The notes under the pieces were generated by a model. That model made no database searches, was not told the DNA's origin, and was given only the letters and a program-made list of their open reading frames with translations. A stretch of 64,000 nt of DNA from Pannonibacter sp. XCT-53 (GTDB lineage Bacteria > Pseudomonadota > Alphaproteobacteria > Rhizobiales > Stappiaceae), in NCBI RefSeq assembly GCF_009915765.1, contig NZ_JAABLQ010000001.1:2418001-2482000 (forward strand). Direction: 5' to 3'. The first letter of the stretch is position 1. The number at the start of each line of letters is the position of its first letter. The position numbers and the translations under genes were made by a program. Below, in pieces: positions 8,972 through 17,618 of this stretch.

Positions 8972-10456
8972 ATGTCCGTTTCCGCTCCCGCTGCTCCCGA
9001 GGTGACCCAGGTCGTGCGGGTCAAGACCGCCGCCTATGACCGCCAGATGCTGAAGCCGCGCATCCTGCATTTCGGCTTCGGCGCCTTCGCCCGCGCCTTC
9101 CTCTGCTCGATCCTCGACGAGACGCTGGACCAGGCCGGTCCCGGTGAGGCTGCCGACTGGGGCCTCGTCGCTGTGCGCCTCAATTCCGGCGCCGAGGAGC
9201 TCACGGCCCTCGATGCCACCGACCGCCGCTTCTGGGTTGCCGCCGCCGACGATGCCGGCATCGCGGCCCGGCGCATCGATTGTCTGGTCGCAACCTGCCA
9301 TCCGGCCCGCGACGGACTGCCGGCGCTCTTTGGCCACTTCGTCCATCCGGACCTGTCGATCATCAGCCTGACCATCACCGAGAAGGGCTACTGCTCGCGC
9401 TCGGGCGCTCTCGACACGGCCCATCCCGGCATCGTCGCCGACCTCGCCTCCCCCCGCCAGCCCGGCACCGCCATCGGCGTCATCGTCGAGGGTCTCCGGC
9501 TGCGCCGCGACAGCGGCCTTCCGGGGGTCACCCTGCTGCCGCTCGACAACCTGCCGCACAATGGTGCGGTCAGCCGGGCGACGGTGGTGAGCTATGCCCG
9601 CGCCCTTGACGAGCAGCTGGCCGAGTGGATTGCCCGGCACTGCACCTTCCCCTCGACCATGGTCGACCGCATCGTTCCCGCCCTCGACGAGCCGTCGAAA
9701 CAGCTGCTGCGCGAGATCGGATCGGACGACATCAACGGCATTGTCTGCGAGCCGTTCCGCCAGTGGGTCATCGAGGACGATTTTGTCGCGGGACGGCCTG
9801 ATTTTGTCCGTGCGGGGGCGCAGTTTGTCGCGGATGTGGCGCCCTTCGAGGCGATGAAACTGCGCATGCTGAACGGCTCGCATTCCTTCCTCGCCTATCT
9901 TGGCGCGCTGGCCGGAAAAGCGACGATTTCGGACTGCATGGCCGATCCGCTCTTTGTTGCCGCCGCGGGACGGCTGATGATGAGCGAGCAGGCCCCGACC
10001 CTGAGCGGCCTGCAAGGCATTGATCTCAAAGCCTATTCTGACGAACTCCTGGCCCGCTTCAGCAACAGCCGGCTGAAGCACCGCACCACCCAGATTGCCA
10101 ATGACGGCTCGCAGAAGCTGCCGCAGCGCCTGCTCGCCTCGATCCGCTGGCATGTCGAGGCCGGCACGCCCTTCCCCCTCCTGACACAGGCCGTCGCGGG
10201 CTGGATGGCCTATGTCAGGGGTGAGGACGAGGCCGGGCAGGCCGTCCCGGTCAATGACCCGCTGGCGCCGCGCTTTGCCGCGATCATCGCGGCGACGTCT
10301 GATGGCCCGGACTATGTCTCTGGCATGCTTGGGCTTTCGGAGGTTTTCCCGCCCGAGCTCGCCGCCGATGCGTGGTTCCGCCCGGCCGTGAGCGACAGCT
10401 ATTGCCGCCTGCGCGCGCAGGGCGTTCGCGCCGCGCTGACCGACCTTCTCTCCTGA
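8972..10456 (+). CDS. uxuB: Fructuronate reductase / mannitol dehydrogenase family
   Basis: NAD-dependent long-chain polyol dehydrogenase, 494 residues. The Rossmann start ILHFGFGAFARAF and the catalytic K-x4-N-x2-H set (K296, N301, H304 in MKLRMLNGSHSF) are present. Placed between GH31 and uxaC, it should reduce fructuronate to mannonate (UxuB role); a mannitol or altronate activity cannot be excluded on sequence alone. I chose the ATG at 8972, seven bases after AGAGGTG, over the GTG at 8963 that lies inside that binding site. It starts 16 bp after the GH31 stop. Confidence 0.85.
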   Translation: MSVSAPAAPEVTQVVRVKTAAYDRQMLKPRILHFGFGAFARAFLCSILDETLDQAGPGEAADWGLVAVRLNSGAEELTALDATDRRFWVAAADDAGIAARRIDCLVATCHPARDGLPALFGHFVHPDLSIISLTITEKGYCSRSGALDTAHPGIVADLASPRQPGTAIGVIVEGLRLRRDSGLPGVTLLPLDNLPHNGAVSRATVVSYARALDEQLAEWIARHCTFPSTMVDRIVPALDEPSKQLLREIGSDDINGIVCEPFRQWVIEDDFVAGRPDFVRAGAQFVADVAPFEAMKLRMLNGSHSFLAYLGALAGKATISDCMADPLFVAAAGRLMMSEQAPTLSGLQGIDLKAYSDELLARFSNSRLKHRTTQIANDGSQKLPQRLLASIRWHVEAGTPFPLLTQAVAGWMAYVRGEDEAGQAVPVNDPLAPRFAAIIAATSDGPDYVSGMLGLSEVFPPELAADAWFRPAVSDSYCRLRAQGVRAALTDLLS

Positions 10457-10480
10457 CAGTTTCGCGAAGGCCTCCTGACA

Positions 10481-11890
10481 ATGCAGCCCTTCCTCGGCCC
10501 CGATTTCCTGCTCGCCACCCCCACCGCCCGCCGCCTCTACCATGAGGTCGCCAGCAGCCTGCCGATCATCGATTATCACAACCACCTGCCGCCCGAACAG
10601 ATCGCCGCCGACACCACCTGGGACAGTCTCGGCCGCATCTGGCTGGAGGGCGATCACTACAAGTGGCGCGCGATGCGGTGGGCCGGAATTGACGAAAGGC
10701 GCATCACCGGCGAGGCAGATTTCCGCGAGAAGTATGATGCCTTCGCAGCTATCATGCCGAAATTGCTGGGAAATCCGCTCTATCACTGGTCCCATCTGGA
10801 GCTTGACCGCTACTTCGGACTGTCAGGAGCCGTGCTGAATTCCGGGTCCGCCGCCGCGATCTGGGAGGCCGCCAACGCCGAACTCGGCAAGCCCGGCCAC
10901 TCCGCCCGCGGCCTCCTCAGGCAGATGAAGGTCGAGCTGGTCGGCACCACCGATGACCCCTGCGACAGTCTCGAGCACCACATCGCCCTCAAGGACGACC
11001 CGAGCCTCGGCTTCCGCATGGTGCCGAGCTTCCGTCCGGACAAGGCCTTCAAGATCGAGCTGGACGGTTTCCCGAGCTACATCAATCGCTTGGCATCTGT
11101 CGTCGGCCATCCGGTCCGCAGCTTCGAGGACCTGACCGGCGCGCTTGTCGCCCGCCTCGATCACTTCGTTGCCGCCGGCTGCGTCGCCACCGACCACGGC
11201 ATCGAGATCCTGCGCGCCGGCAGCGATTGCGGCGCGGCGCGGCTTGATGGCATCCTGGGCAAACGCCTTGCAAATCAGAGCCTTGACGAGACCGAGATTG
11301 CCGATTTCCACGGCGCGGTGCTGGTCAGCCTCGGCCGTGCCTATGCCGCCCGCGGGCTGGTGATGCAGCTGCACATCGGCGCCACCCGCAACAACCGCAC
11401 CGCCCTCTTCCGCCAGCTCGGCCCCGATGCCGGCGGCGATTCCATCGCCGACCGTCCGATCGCGGCAGAGCTGAATGCGCTGCTCGACCGGCTCGACAGG
11501 ACCGGCTCGCTGCCCCGGACCATCCTCTATGCCCTTGATCCGACACGCAACGAGGTGATCGTGACGACCGCCGGCAACTTCCAGGACGGCAGCGTTCCGG
11601 GCAAGGTCCAGGCAGGGTCCGGCTGGTGGTTCAACGACCAGCTCGACGGCATGGAGCGCCAGATGACCCAGCTCGCCCAGATGGGCCTCATCTCCACCTT
11701 CGTCGGCATGCTGACCGACAGCCGCTCGTTCCTCTCCTTCCCCCGGCACGAGTATTTCCGCCGTCTTTTCTGCAACATGGTCGGCAACTGGGTGGAGACC
11801 GGACAGGTTCCGAACGACGCCGATCTCCTTGACACGCTGGTCCGGGACGTCTGCTACCGCAACGCCCGCAGCTGGTTTGTCGGCACATGA
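10481..11890 (+). CDS. uxaC: Glucuronate isomerase UxaC
   Basis: Converts D-glucuronate to D-fructuronate. The 469-residue product has the family N-terminus MQPFLGPDFLLATPTARRLYHE and the metal-binding IIDYHNHLPPEQIA (H33, H35), then TTDDPCDSLEHH and MQLHIGATRNNR, all typical of uronate isomerases of the amidohydrolase superfamily. Length is standard. It closes the rightward operon, so GH31, UxuB and UxaC are co-expressed with the permease genes. With UidA and UxuA on the other arm this completes glucuronide to KDG. A 12-bp palindrome CAGCTCGAGCTG (11922-11933) follows it. Confidence 0.95.
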   Translation: MQPFLGPDFLLATPTARRLYHEVASSLPIIDYHNHLPPEQIAADTTWDSLGRIWLEGDHYKWRAMRWAGIDERRITGEADFREKYDAFAAIMPKLLGNPLYHWSHLELDRYFGLSGAVLNSGSAAAIWEAANAELGKPGHSARGLLRQMKVELVGTTDDPCDSLEHHIALKDDPSLGFRMVPSFRPDKAFKIELDGFPSYINRLASVVGHPVRSFEDLTGALVARLDHFVAAGCVATDHGIEILRAGSDCGAARLDGILGKRLANQSLDETEIADFHGAVLVSLGRAYAARGLVMQLHIGATRNNRTALFRQLGPDAGGDSIADRPIAAELNALLDRLDRTGSLPRTILYALDPTRNEVIVTTAGNFQDGSVPGKVQAGSGWWFNDQLDGMERQMTQLAQMGLISTFVGMLTDSRSFLSFPRHEYFRRLFCNMVGNWVETGQVPNDADLLDTLVRDVCYRNARSWFVGT

Positions 11891-11998
11891 GATGGCCGGC
11901 CTCCGGGCAATCGGCTAAGGTCAGCTCGAGCTGCCCTCGCCGCATCACGCCGGTCTGCCAATCCTGACCGCACGCCTGCCGTTCACCCGGAGACCATC

Positions 11999-12667
11999 AT
12001 GGACATTGCCTCTGCCTTGCTCGGCTTCAGCATTGCTGCCGCCCTCCTGACCATGACGCCGGGCCTCGATACGGCCCTCGTCCTGCGCACGGCGACCGTG
12101 GAAGGGGCAAGGCCTGCCCTGATGGCAGGGCTTGGCATCGTCGCAGGCTGCCTCGCCTGGGGGCTGGCTGCCGCCCTTGGGCTCGGCGCCGTGCTGGCCG
12201 TGTCGCAGACGGCCTTCCAGGTCCTGCAGATCTGCGGTGCGCTCTATCTGATCTGGCTCGGCATCGGCATGATCCGCGCCGCGTTGCGCCGACCGGGGCA
12301 AACCGGGCCTGCAGGCGCAGACGCCGACGGGACCATGGGCGCGGGCGCTGCAAATCGCGCAACGGCACCGTTGCGCTGGTTCTGGCGCGGTCTGGTCACG
12401 AACCTCCTCAATCCGAAGGTGGGCGTGTTCTATGTCAGCTTCCTTCCGCAGTTCCTGCCGCAGGGTGTTGATGTTGCAGCCTTTTCGACCTTGCTTGCCG
12501 CCATGCACGCGGGGATGGGACTGGTCTGGTTCGCCTTGCTGATCGCAGCCACCCGTCCCCTCGCCCGCCTTCTGGCGCGTCCGGCCGTGACGCGCAGCCT
12601 CGACGGCCTGACCGGAGCCGTGCTGGTCGCGTTCGGTGTGCGTCTGCTGGCGGGCGCGCGCTCCTGA
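11999..12667 (+). CDS. LysE/RhtB-family amino acid exporter
   Basis: 222-residue integral membrane protein with about six helices. It has the family signature near the N-terminus (MTPGLDTALVLRTATVEGARPALMAGLGIVAGCLAWGLAAALGLGAVL) and the conserved NLLNPKVGVFYVSFLPQF near residue 140. An insert of about 20 polar residues (RPGQTGPAGADADGTMGAGAANRA) lengthens the cytoplasmic loop before that block. CGGAGA precedes the ATG at 11999. It probably exports an amino acid or related metabolite; the substrate is not predictable. It does not appear linked to the hexuronate genes, from which it is separated by 108 bp. Confidence 0.88.
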   Translation: MDIASALLGFSIAAALLTMTPGLDTALVLRTATVEGARPALMAGLGIVAGCLAWGLAAALGLGAVLAVSQTAFQVLQICGALYLIWLGIGMIRAALRRPGQTGPAGADADGTMGAGAANRATAPLRWFWRGLVTNLLNPKVGVFYVSFLPQFLPQGVDVAAFSTLLAAMHAGMGLVWFALLIAATRPLARLLARPAVTRSLDGLTGAVLVAFGVRLLAGARS

Positions 12668-12751
12668 CATTCGACAAAATGACAGAGGTCTTCACCAGCC
12701 ATTAACCATAAAAGGCCAAGATTTCTTCATCAGCCAGACGAGGGGTCTGCC

Positions 12752-12964
12752 ATGGTGGAACTGCGGAAGCGGCTTGTAACGCTCGATGATTTTTATTGCG
12801 CCGCCGAAGGATATACACATCTTCCGCCGCACATCGTGACCCGGTTCCTGATCGAGACCTATCTCGTCGACCTTGATCTCATCAAGGACTTCGCTGCAGA
12901 CCTTGACCAGCGGCAGCGCATGCCGGCCGCTCCGGCGCGTCCCTACGCGGCGCTGGCCGCCTGA
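12752..12964 (+). CDS. Small hypothetical protein (70 aa)
   Basis: Predicted 70-residue soluble protein, MVELRKRLVTLDDFYCAAEGYTHLPPHIVTRFLIETYLVDLDLIKDFAADLDQRQ plus an Ala/Pro-rich tail. It reads like a real helical protein with a mixed composition. A GAGGGG site lies eight bases before the ATG, and an AT-richer stretch (12666-12730) could hold its promoter. I do not recognise a family. Its neighbours are an exporter on the left and a convergent receiver-domain gene on the right, which give no clue to function. Confidence 0.6.
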   Translation: MVELRKRLVTLDDFYCAAEGYTHLPPHIVTRFLIETYLVDLDLIKDFAADLDQRQRMPAAPARPYAALAA

Positions 12965-13108
12965 GGCGCGCAAGCCTCTCGTCCCAACTCCCTCGTCCCG
13001 ACTTCCGGGTCCCGGCTCAAGGCTACCGGCTCCCAGCGGACGCAGGTTCAGGCGCAAGGGTGTGCGAGGGCGTGCAAGGGCCGCAAGACGCGGCCGGCGC
13101 GGCCCGCC

Positions 13109-13666
13109 TCAGCCGATGGCCAGGGTCTCCGTCCCGTCGCCGGCGGTCTTGGCCTTGGCCATGTCGCTTGCATTCTTCAGCTCGGGCGGCCTGATCCCGC
13201 CCTGCCAGATCTTCTGGCGGTTGCGGATCTCGCGCGGAGCAGGACCGAAGTAGCTGGGTGTCTTCACGAAATCGCGCGGGTTGAGAATGACGTTGGACAC
13301 CCGCTGATACAGGGCCTTGGCCGAGATCGGCTTGGACAGGAGCTCATGCACGCCAAGACGCCGGGCCTCGATGATGCGGCTGCGCTCCGTGTGGCCCGTG
13401 ACCATGATGATCGGGATGTAGGCAAAGGGGTTGTTCGAGGTCCGGATCATGCGGACCATGTCCGCACCGTCGAGGATCGGCATGACCCAGTCGAGGATGA
13501 GAATGTCCGGGTTGGCGCGGTCCATTGCCTCCAGTCCCGACGCCCCGTCTTCGGCCTCGACGATGCGACGGGCTCCAAACCCCTGCAGCATCGTGCGCAG
13601 GATGGTGCGCATGTAGGCACTGTCCTCGACGAGCAGAAACGTCAGTGAGGCAAGATCCAGGCTCAC
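13109..13666 (-). CDS. Receiver-domain response regulator (CheY-like)
   Basis: 185 residues. Residues 8-125 form a receiver domain with acidic pocket E14/D15, phospho-acceptor D59 (DILILDWVMP), T90 (IIMVTGHT) and K112 (ELLSKPIS). The remaining 60 residues (PRDFVKTPSYFGPAPREIRNRQKIWQGG) form a tail common in alphaproteobacterial CheY-like proteins and contain no DNA-binding or enzyme domain. The GTG at 13666 is preceded by GGAGG five bases away; the longer frame to 13777 lacks a binding site and adds a non-receiver leader. No kinase is adjacent, so its partner is unknown. Confidence 0.87.
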   Translation of the reverse strand: MSLDLASLTFLLVEDSAYMRTILRTMLQGFGARRIVEAEDGASGLEAMDRANPDILILDWVMPILDGADMVRMIRTSNNPFAYIPIIMVTGHTERSRIIEARRLGVHELLSKPISAKALYQRVSNVILNPRDFVKTPSYFGPAPREIRNRQKIWQGGIRPPELKNASDMAKAKTAGDGTETLAIG

Positions 13667-14181
13667 CGTAACCTCCAATTGAGCACCTGACAGTAACAGG
13701 CAAACGGTGAAAAGAGGGTTAGGATACCCTTTCGCGGGGCTTGTGCCTTTGCACCAGGGGCAAAACAGCCCGTTCATGCTGCCACAGGTTGGCCCCGTCT
13801 CGCCGCGCGGTGGCGGTAAACGCCTGTCAACCAGCCCCGCGAGACCCGTTAACAGAAGCGACCTCTCCGTTAGGATCTGCTGCCGGACCCCCGCTTCCGG
13901 ACGGCCGCGGACGGCCCCAGACGCGGCGACCCCGCGTCGGCACGGCGCGGCGGCACTGCCGGGGACACTCGGAATAACGCTTTGAGTCCAGAGACTTGCC
14001 CGTATCCCGGCCGGTTTGGATTAAACTCGTCGAGGTCCGGTTTAACACTTGGTAAAGTTGCGCCACATTAACACATTACAGCGATATGACTTAACCGGCC
14101 TTTCAAGGATCGCAGCCTAAAACGGGGTTCAGGAGCCGCGAAAACTACGGATGGCGGCTCAGGTCCAGTCCGGAGCACCCC
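13667..14181. other. 515-bp intergenic region, AT-rich toward the right
   Basis: No gene seen. The left end holds the receiver gene's upstream region. At 14024-14090 the sequence becomes markedly AT-rich with several TTAA motifs; TTTAACACTTGGTAAA at 14041-14056 resembles a CtrA half-site pair (TTAA-N7-TTAA, one mismatch), and a GAGTC (GANTC, CcrM-type methylation site) lies near 13983. These could be a cell-cycle-type promoter for the small membrane protein at 14182, but the match is weak. Confidence 0.35.
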
Positions 14182-14355
14182 ATGCGCAACAGTCACCTTG
14201 TCGAGGAGACAGAGGCCCTGAACCTGGCCCGTCCGGCCAAGGTCGCCTCGTTCCAGACCAGCCAGCAGCCGCTGCGGGCCAACGTGCTGCTGCTGTCGGG
14301 CGTTACCCTGATCGTGATTTCCGCCAGCATGATGCTGGGCGCCCTCGCCGGCTGA
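14182..14355 (+). CDS. Small single-span membrane protein (57 aa)
   Basis: ATG-started 57-residue frame: MRNSHLVEETEALNLARPA, then KVASFQTSQQPLRA and a hydrophobic span NVLLLSGVTLIVISASMMLGALAG that ends at the C-terminus. GGAG lies about seven bases before the start. The amphipathic N-terminus plus terminal helix fits a small tail-anchored or single-pass membrane protein. No family recognised. It stands alone between the receiver gene and ccoS, which is on the other strand, behind an AT-rich promoter-like spacer. Confidence 0.55.
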   Translation: MRNSHLVEETEALNLARPAKVASFQTSQQPLRANVLLLSGVTLIVISASMMLGALAG

Positions 14356-14482
14356 GCTGCCGTCCCGGGCTCACGCCCTCTTTCCCGGCGCCCTGATTGC
14401 CGGGCCGCGATCCCCCAGGCCGGTCTCCCGCAGCCGCAGGCCATGCCGCGCTGCCCTGCCCCCGACCCCGCTTCCGTCTGCC

Positions 14483-14653
14483 TCAGCGCGAGGCTTCCCC
14501 GTCCGGCCGCGCCACGTCGTCGTCGTCCAGGATCCGCCAGCGGGCCCCTTCCAGATCGTCATACTGGCCGCTTTTCAGCGACCACAGGAACCCGACCAGC
14601 CCGAGGGCGCCAAGCCCCAGCGCGACGGGAATGAGAAACAGCAGGACTTCCAT
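14483..14653 (-). CDS. ccoS: cbb3 oxidase assembly protein CcoS
   Basis: 56 residues: MEVLLFLIPVALGLGALGLVGFLWSLKSGQYDDLEGARWRILDDDD then a short tail. One membrane helix followed by the diagnostic W-x-x-K-S-G-Q-Y-D-D-L-E-G-x-x-x-R-I-L block makes CcoS certain. CcoS is needed for insertion of haem and copper into cbb3-type oxidase. GGGGGA lies seven bases before the ATG. It is the last gene of the leftward cco/fix series, 148 bp after ccoI. Confidence 0.95.
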   Translation of the reverse strand: MEVLLFLIPVALGLGALGLVGFLWSLKSGQYDDLEGARWRILDDDDVARPDGEASR

Positions 14654-14801
14654 GGGCTATCCCCCGAGTGGCGAACCCGCGCGGGTCCGGCAAGACACTC
14701 CACGATGAAACACGAACGAGCTGATCTGCAACCGATTTTGCCCCAACACCCGAGGCGATCGTCGGCAGCGGACCTTGCGCAAGGCTTGCGCGGAGCCGGG
14801 T

Positions 14802-17012
14802 TCACCGTGGCTCATGCGGTTTTCCACTGCCCATCCGCAGCCGCAGCGCATTGGCTGTCACGATGAGCGACGAACCGGACATCGCGGCGGCAGCCACGAG
14901 CGGCGTGACGAAACCAGCCACGGCGATGGGCACGGCGATCAGGTTGTAGACCACCGAGATCCACAGGTTCTGCATCATGGCCGCCCGGGCCCGGCGCGCG
15001 ATCTTCAGCGCATCGGCCACCGGGGCCAGCGCATCCCCCATGAACACGGCATCGGCTGCAGCCTGGCTGAGATGAACAGCCGTGACCGGCGACATCGACA
15101 CCTGTGCCCCCGCAAGCGCCGGCGCGTCATTGAGACCATCGCCGACCATGAGCACATTGGCGCCTTCCGCCTTGAGCGCGTCGAGCCGGGCGATCTTGTC
15201 GGCCGGGGTCATGCCAGCGCGCCAGTCGCGGATGCCGAGAGCGGCTGCGGCAGCTTCCACGGCGCCCGGCCGGTCGCCCGACAGGATCTCGATGCGGTAG
15301 CCCCGCGCCGCCAGGTCCCGGATGACGGGTCCGGCATCAGGGCGCAGGCTCTGGCGCATGGGAATGAGGCGGGCGGGCCCCTCCCCGATACGCAGGGCAA
15401 GCAGCGAGGCATCGCCATGGCGGCTCAGGACATCGGCCACGCGGTGTTCTGGCGCGCCGCAGAAGGCGGGTGAGCCGAGACGCACAAGCTGGCCCTCGTG
15501 CAGGGCCTCGACACCGGCTCCGGTGGTCTCGATCACACCGGGGAGCGGATGCGTCGCATCGGTTGCCCTGGCCAGCGCCAGGGCCAGCGGATGGCGGCTG
15601 GACAGTGCCAGACGGCCGGCCAGCGCCAGGTCGGCATCGCCGGCCGCATAGGGTTCCAGCAGCTCCGGACGGGCGAGGGTCAAGGTGCCGGTCTTGTCGA
15701 AGACGATCGTGTCGGCAGCCGCCAGACGTTCGATGGCATCGCCGGAGTGGATCAGCACCCCGGCCCGGAACATCAGGCCCGAGGCCACAACCTGCACGGC
15801 GGGAATGGCGAGGCCAAGGGCGCAGGGGCAGGTGATGATCAGCACCGAGATCCCGATGATGAGCGAGGGCTGCCAGCCGAGGCCGGCCAGCGTCCAGCCC
15901 AGGAAGGTGAGCAGGGCGGCGGCATGGACAACGGGCGAGTACATGGCCGCAGCCCGGTCGGCGAGCACGACATAGCGCGACTTGGCCTGACCGGCGGCCT
16001 CGAGCAGGCGGTTCACCTCGTCGAGCAGCGTGGCGCCGCTGGCCGTGGAGACGCGCACCTCGAGCACGCCGCCGGCGTTGAGCGTTCCGGCGTAGACACG
16101 GGTGCCGGGGCCGGCTGCGACCAGTGCGGTCTCGCCGGTGATCAGGCTCTGGTCGATCTCGGAGCTGCCCTGGTCGATGACGCCATCGACAGGGATGCGT
16201 TCGCCTGCGGTCACGAGAACCCGGTCGCCCGGTTCGATCCGCGACAGCGGCACCTCGCGGACACTGCCGTCCGGCGCGATCCGCGCCGCCACCTCGGCCT
16301 TGAGGGCCGCAAGGTTTTCGGCCAGCGAGCGGGTGCGGCCGCGCATGTTGTGGTCGAGATAACGCCCGACCAGCAGGAAGAAGAGCAGCATCGTCGCCGA
16401 TTCGAAATAGGCGTGATGCTGGCTCTGCAGCGTCTGGATGACCGACAGGCCGACCGCCAGCGAGACGCCGATGCAGATCGGCACGTCCATGTTCATGCGA
16501 CGGCCGCGGATGGCGGCGATCGCGCTGCGCAGGAACGGCCGGATGGCATAGGCCACCGCCGGAAGCGCGATCATCGCCGAAACCCAGTGAAACAGGTCGC
16601 GGGTCTCATCGGTGATGTCGGTGACGTTGCCGGACCAGACCGACACCGACATGAGCATGATGTTCATGGAGGCAAAGCCGGCCACGCCGATGGCCCGCAT
16701 CAGTTCGCGGCCCGTCCGGTCCTCGCGCGCCCGCTGGGCGGCGGGATCGAAGGGATGGGCGCGGTAGCCCATCCGGTCCAGGGTCTCGACGATGAGATCC
16801 GCCGGTGTCTGGGCGGCATCCCACTCCACGGCCAGCCGGTGGCTGGTGAGGTTCACGCGGGCGCGCAGGACGCCGGGCAGCTGTGTCAGCCCCCGCTCGA
16901 TCTCGCCCATGCAGGCGGCGCAGGTGATCCCCTCGACCGCCAGATCCATGTGAACCGCCCCGTCCGCCGCCGGCGTCACGAAGGCATCCCAATCCCGCAT
17001 GTGCACCGTCAT
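14802..17012 (-). CDS. ccoI: Copper-translocating P-type ATPase CcoI/FixI
   Basis: 736-residue P1B-type ATPase delivering copper for cbb3 oxidase assembly. An N-terminal heavy-metal-associated domain carries GITCAACMGEIE (C31, C34). The transmembrane metal site is CPC at 395-397 (IITCPCALGLAIP), the phosphorylated Asp is D439 in FDKTGTLT, and the hinge GDGLNDAPAL is intact. Eight membrane helices fit the family. GGAGGA lies six bases before the ATG. It follows ccoH by 42 bp. Position in ccoGHIS marks it as the assembly-type CtpA/CcoI rather than a detoxifying CopA. Confidence 0.95.
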   Translation of the reverse strand: MTVHMRDWDAFVTPAADGAVHMDLAVEGITCAACMGEIERGLTQLPGVLRARVNLTSHRLAVEWDAAQTPADLIVETLDRMGYRAHPFDPAAQRAREDRTGRELMRAIGVAGFASMNIMLMSVSVWSGNVTDITDETRDLFHWVSAMIALPAVAYAIRPFLRSAIAAIRGRRMNMDVPICIGVSLAVGLSVIQTLQSQHHAYFESATMLLFFLLVGRYLDHNMRGRTRSLAENLAALKAEVAARIAPDGSVREVPLSRIEPGDRVLVTAGERIPVDGVIDQGSSEIDQSLITGETALVAAGPGTRVYAGTLNAGGVLEVRVSTASGATLLDEVNRLLEAAGQAKSRYVVLADRAAAMYSPVVHAAALLTFLGWTLAGLGWQPSLIIGISVLIITCPCALGLAIPAVQVVASGLMFRAGVLIHSGDAIERLAAADTIVFDKTGTLTLARPELLEPYAAGDADLALAGRLALSSRHPLALALARATDATHPLPGVIETTGAGVEALHEGQLVRLGSPAFCGAPEHRVADVLSRHGDASLLALRIGEGPARLIPMRQSLRPDAGPVIRDLAARGYRIEILSGDRPGAVEAAAAALGIRDWRAGMTPADKIARLDALKAEGANVLMVGDGLNDAPALAGAQVSMSPVTAVHLSQAAADAVFMGDALAPVADALKIARRARAAMMQNLWISVVYNLIAVPIAVAGFVTPLVAAAAMSGSSLIVTANALRLRMGSGKPHEPR

Positions 17013-17054
17013 GTCCGTCCTCCAGAGGTGCTGTCACGTCCTGTCCGCGCGCCG

Positions 17055-17606
17055 TCAGTCGCGCAGGAACAGGCGGTTTTCGGAGCGGAACAGACGACCT
17101 TCCGGCCCGTCCGCCTCAAGCGTCATCTTCCAGGTCCCCGGGGCCAGCGGCGCGGCCGTCACGCCGGTGTAGCGGCCATCCTCCAGCGGGGCGAGCGATA
17201 CGGTCTGGTCCTGACCGGCGGCCGTGGGATGGGCCAGCCGGGCCACGAAGGCAAGACCCGCCAGCGGCAGGCCGGCGCCGTCGCGGGCGGAGACGGTGAT
17301 GCGGGCGCGGCCCTCGCCGCTGCGGTCGAGATGGGCGCTGACGTCCCAGCCGCGGGCGGCCTGGGCCTCGGCGGCGGCCACCTCGGCGTTGAAGGTCAGA
17401 CCCGCCTTGTAGGAACTGTCGACGACGGTGCCGGGAAAGGAGCCGAAGGCGAAGTAGAGGAACGCGGCGTTGGCGGCAAAGATGACGCCGAAGAAGCAGG
17501 AGATCCAGAGGAGCACGGTCCGTCCGGTGATCGGGCGACCGCCCTGCGGACTGCGGCTGGTGTCGCCGGGACGCAGGGTCCCGGCTCGTGATGCGGTGGT
17601 CGTCAT
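17055..17606 (-). CDS. ccoH: FixH/CcoH cbb3 assembly protein
   Basis: 183 residues. A polar N-terminus is followed by one membrane helix (TVLLWISCFFGVIFAANAAFLYFAFGSFPGTVV), then YKAGLTFN and a periplasmic beta domain with GWDVSAHL and PLEDGRYTG, as in FixH. The protein is thought to help join CcoP or CcoN into the oxidase. It sits between ccoG (13-bp gap) and ccoI, the canonical order. Confidence 0.92.
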   Translation of the reverse strand: MTTTASRAGTLRPGDTSRSPQGGRPITGRTVLLWISCFFGVIFAANAAFLYFAFGSFPGTVVDSSYKAGLTFNAEVAAAEAQAARGWDVSAHLDRSGEGRARITVSARDGAGLPLAGLAFVARLAHPTAAGQDQTVSLAPLEDGRYTGVTAAPLAPGTWKMTLEADGPEGRLFRSENRLFLRD

Positions 17607-17618
17607 TGCTCCCTCCCT

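Noticed and set aside
13078..13105. Hairpin GGGCCGC/GCGGCCC between the 70-residue gene and the receiver gene
   Set aside because: A 14-base loop with alternative pairings and no T-run on either strand; not convincing in such GC-rich DNA.
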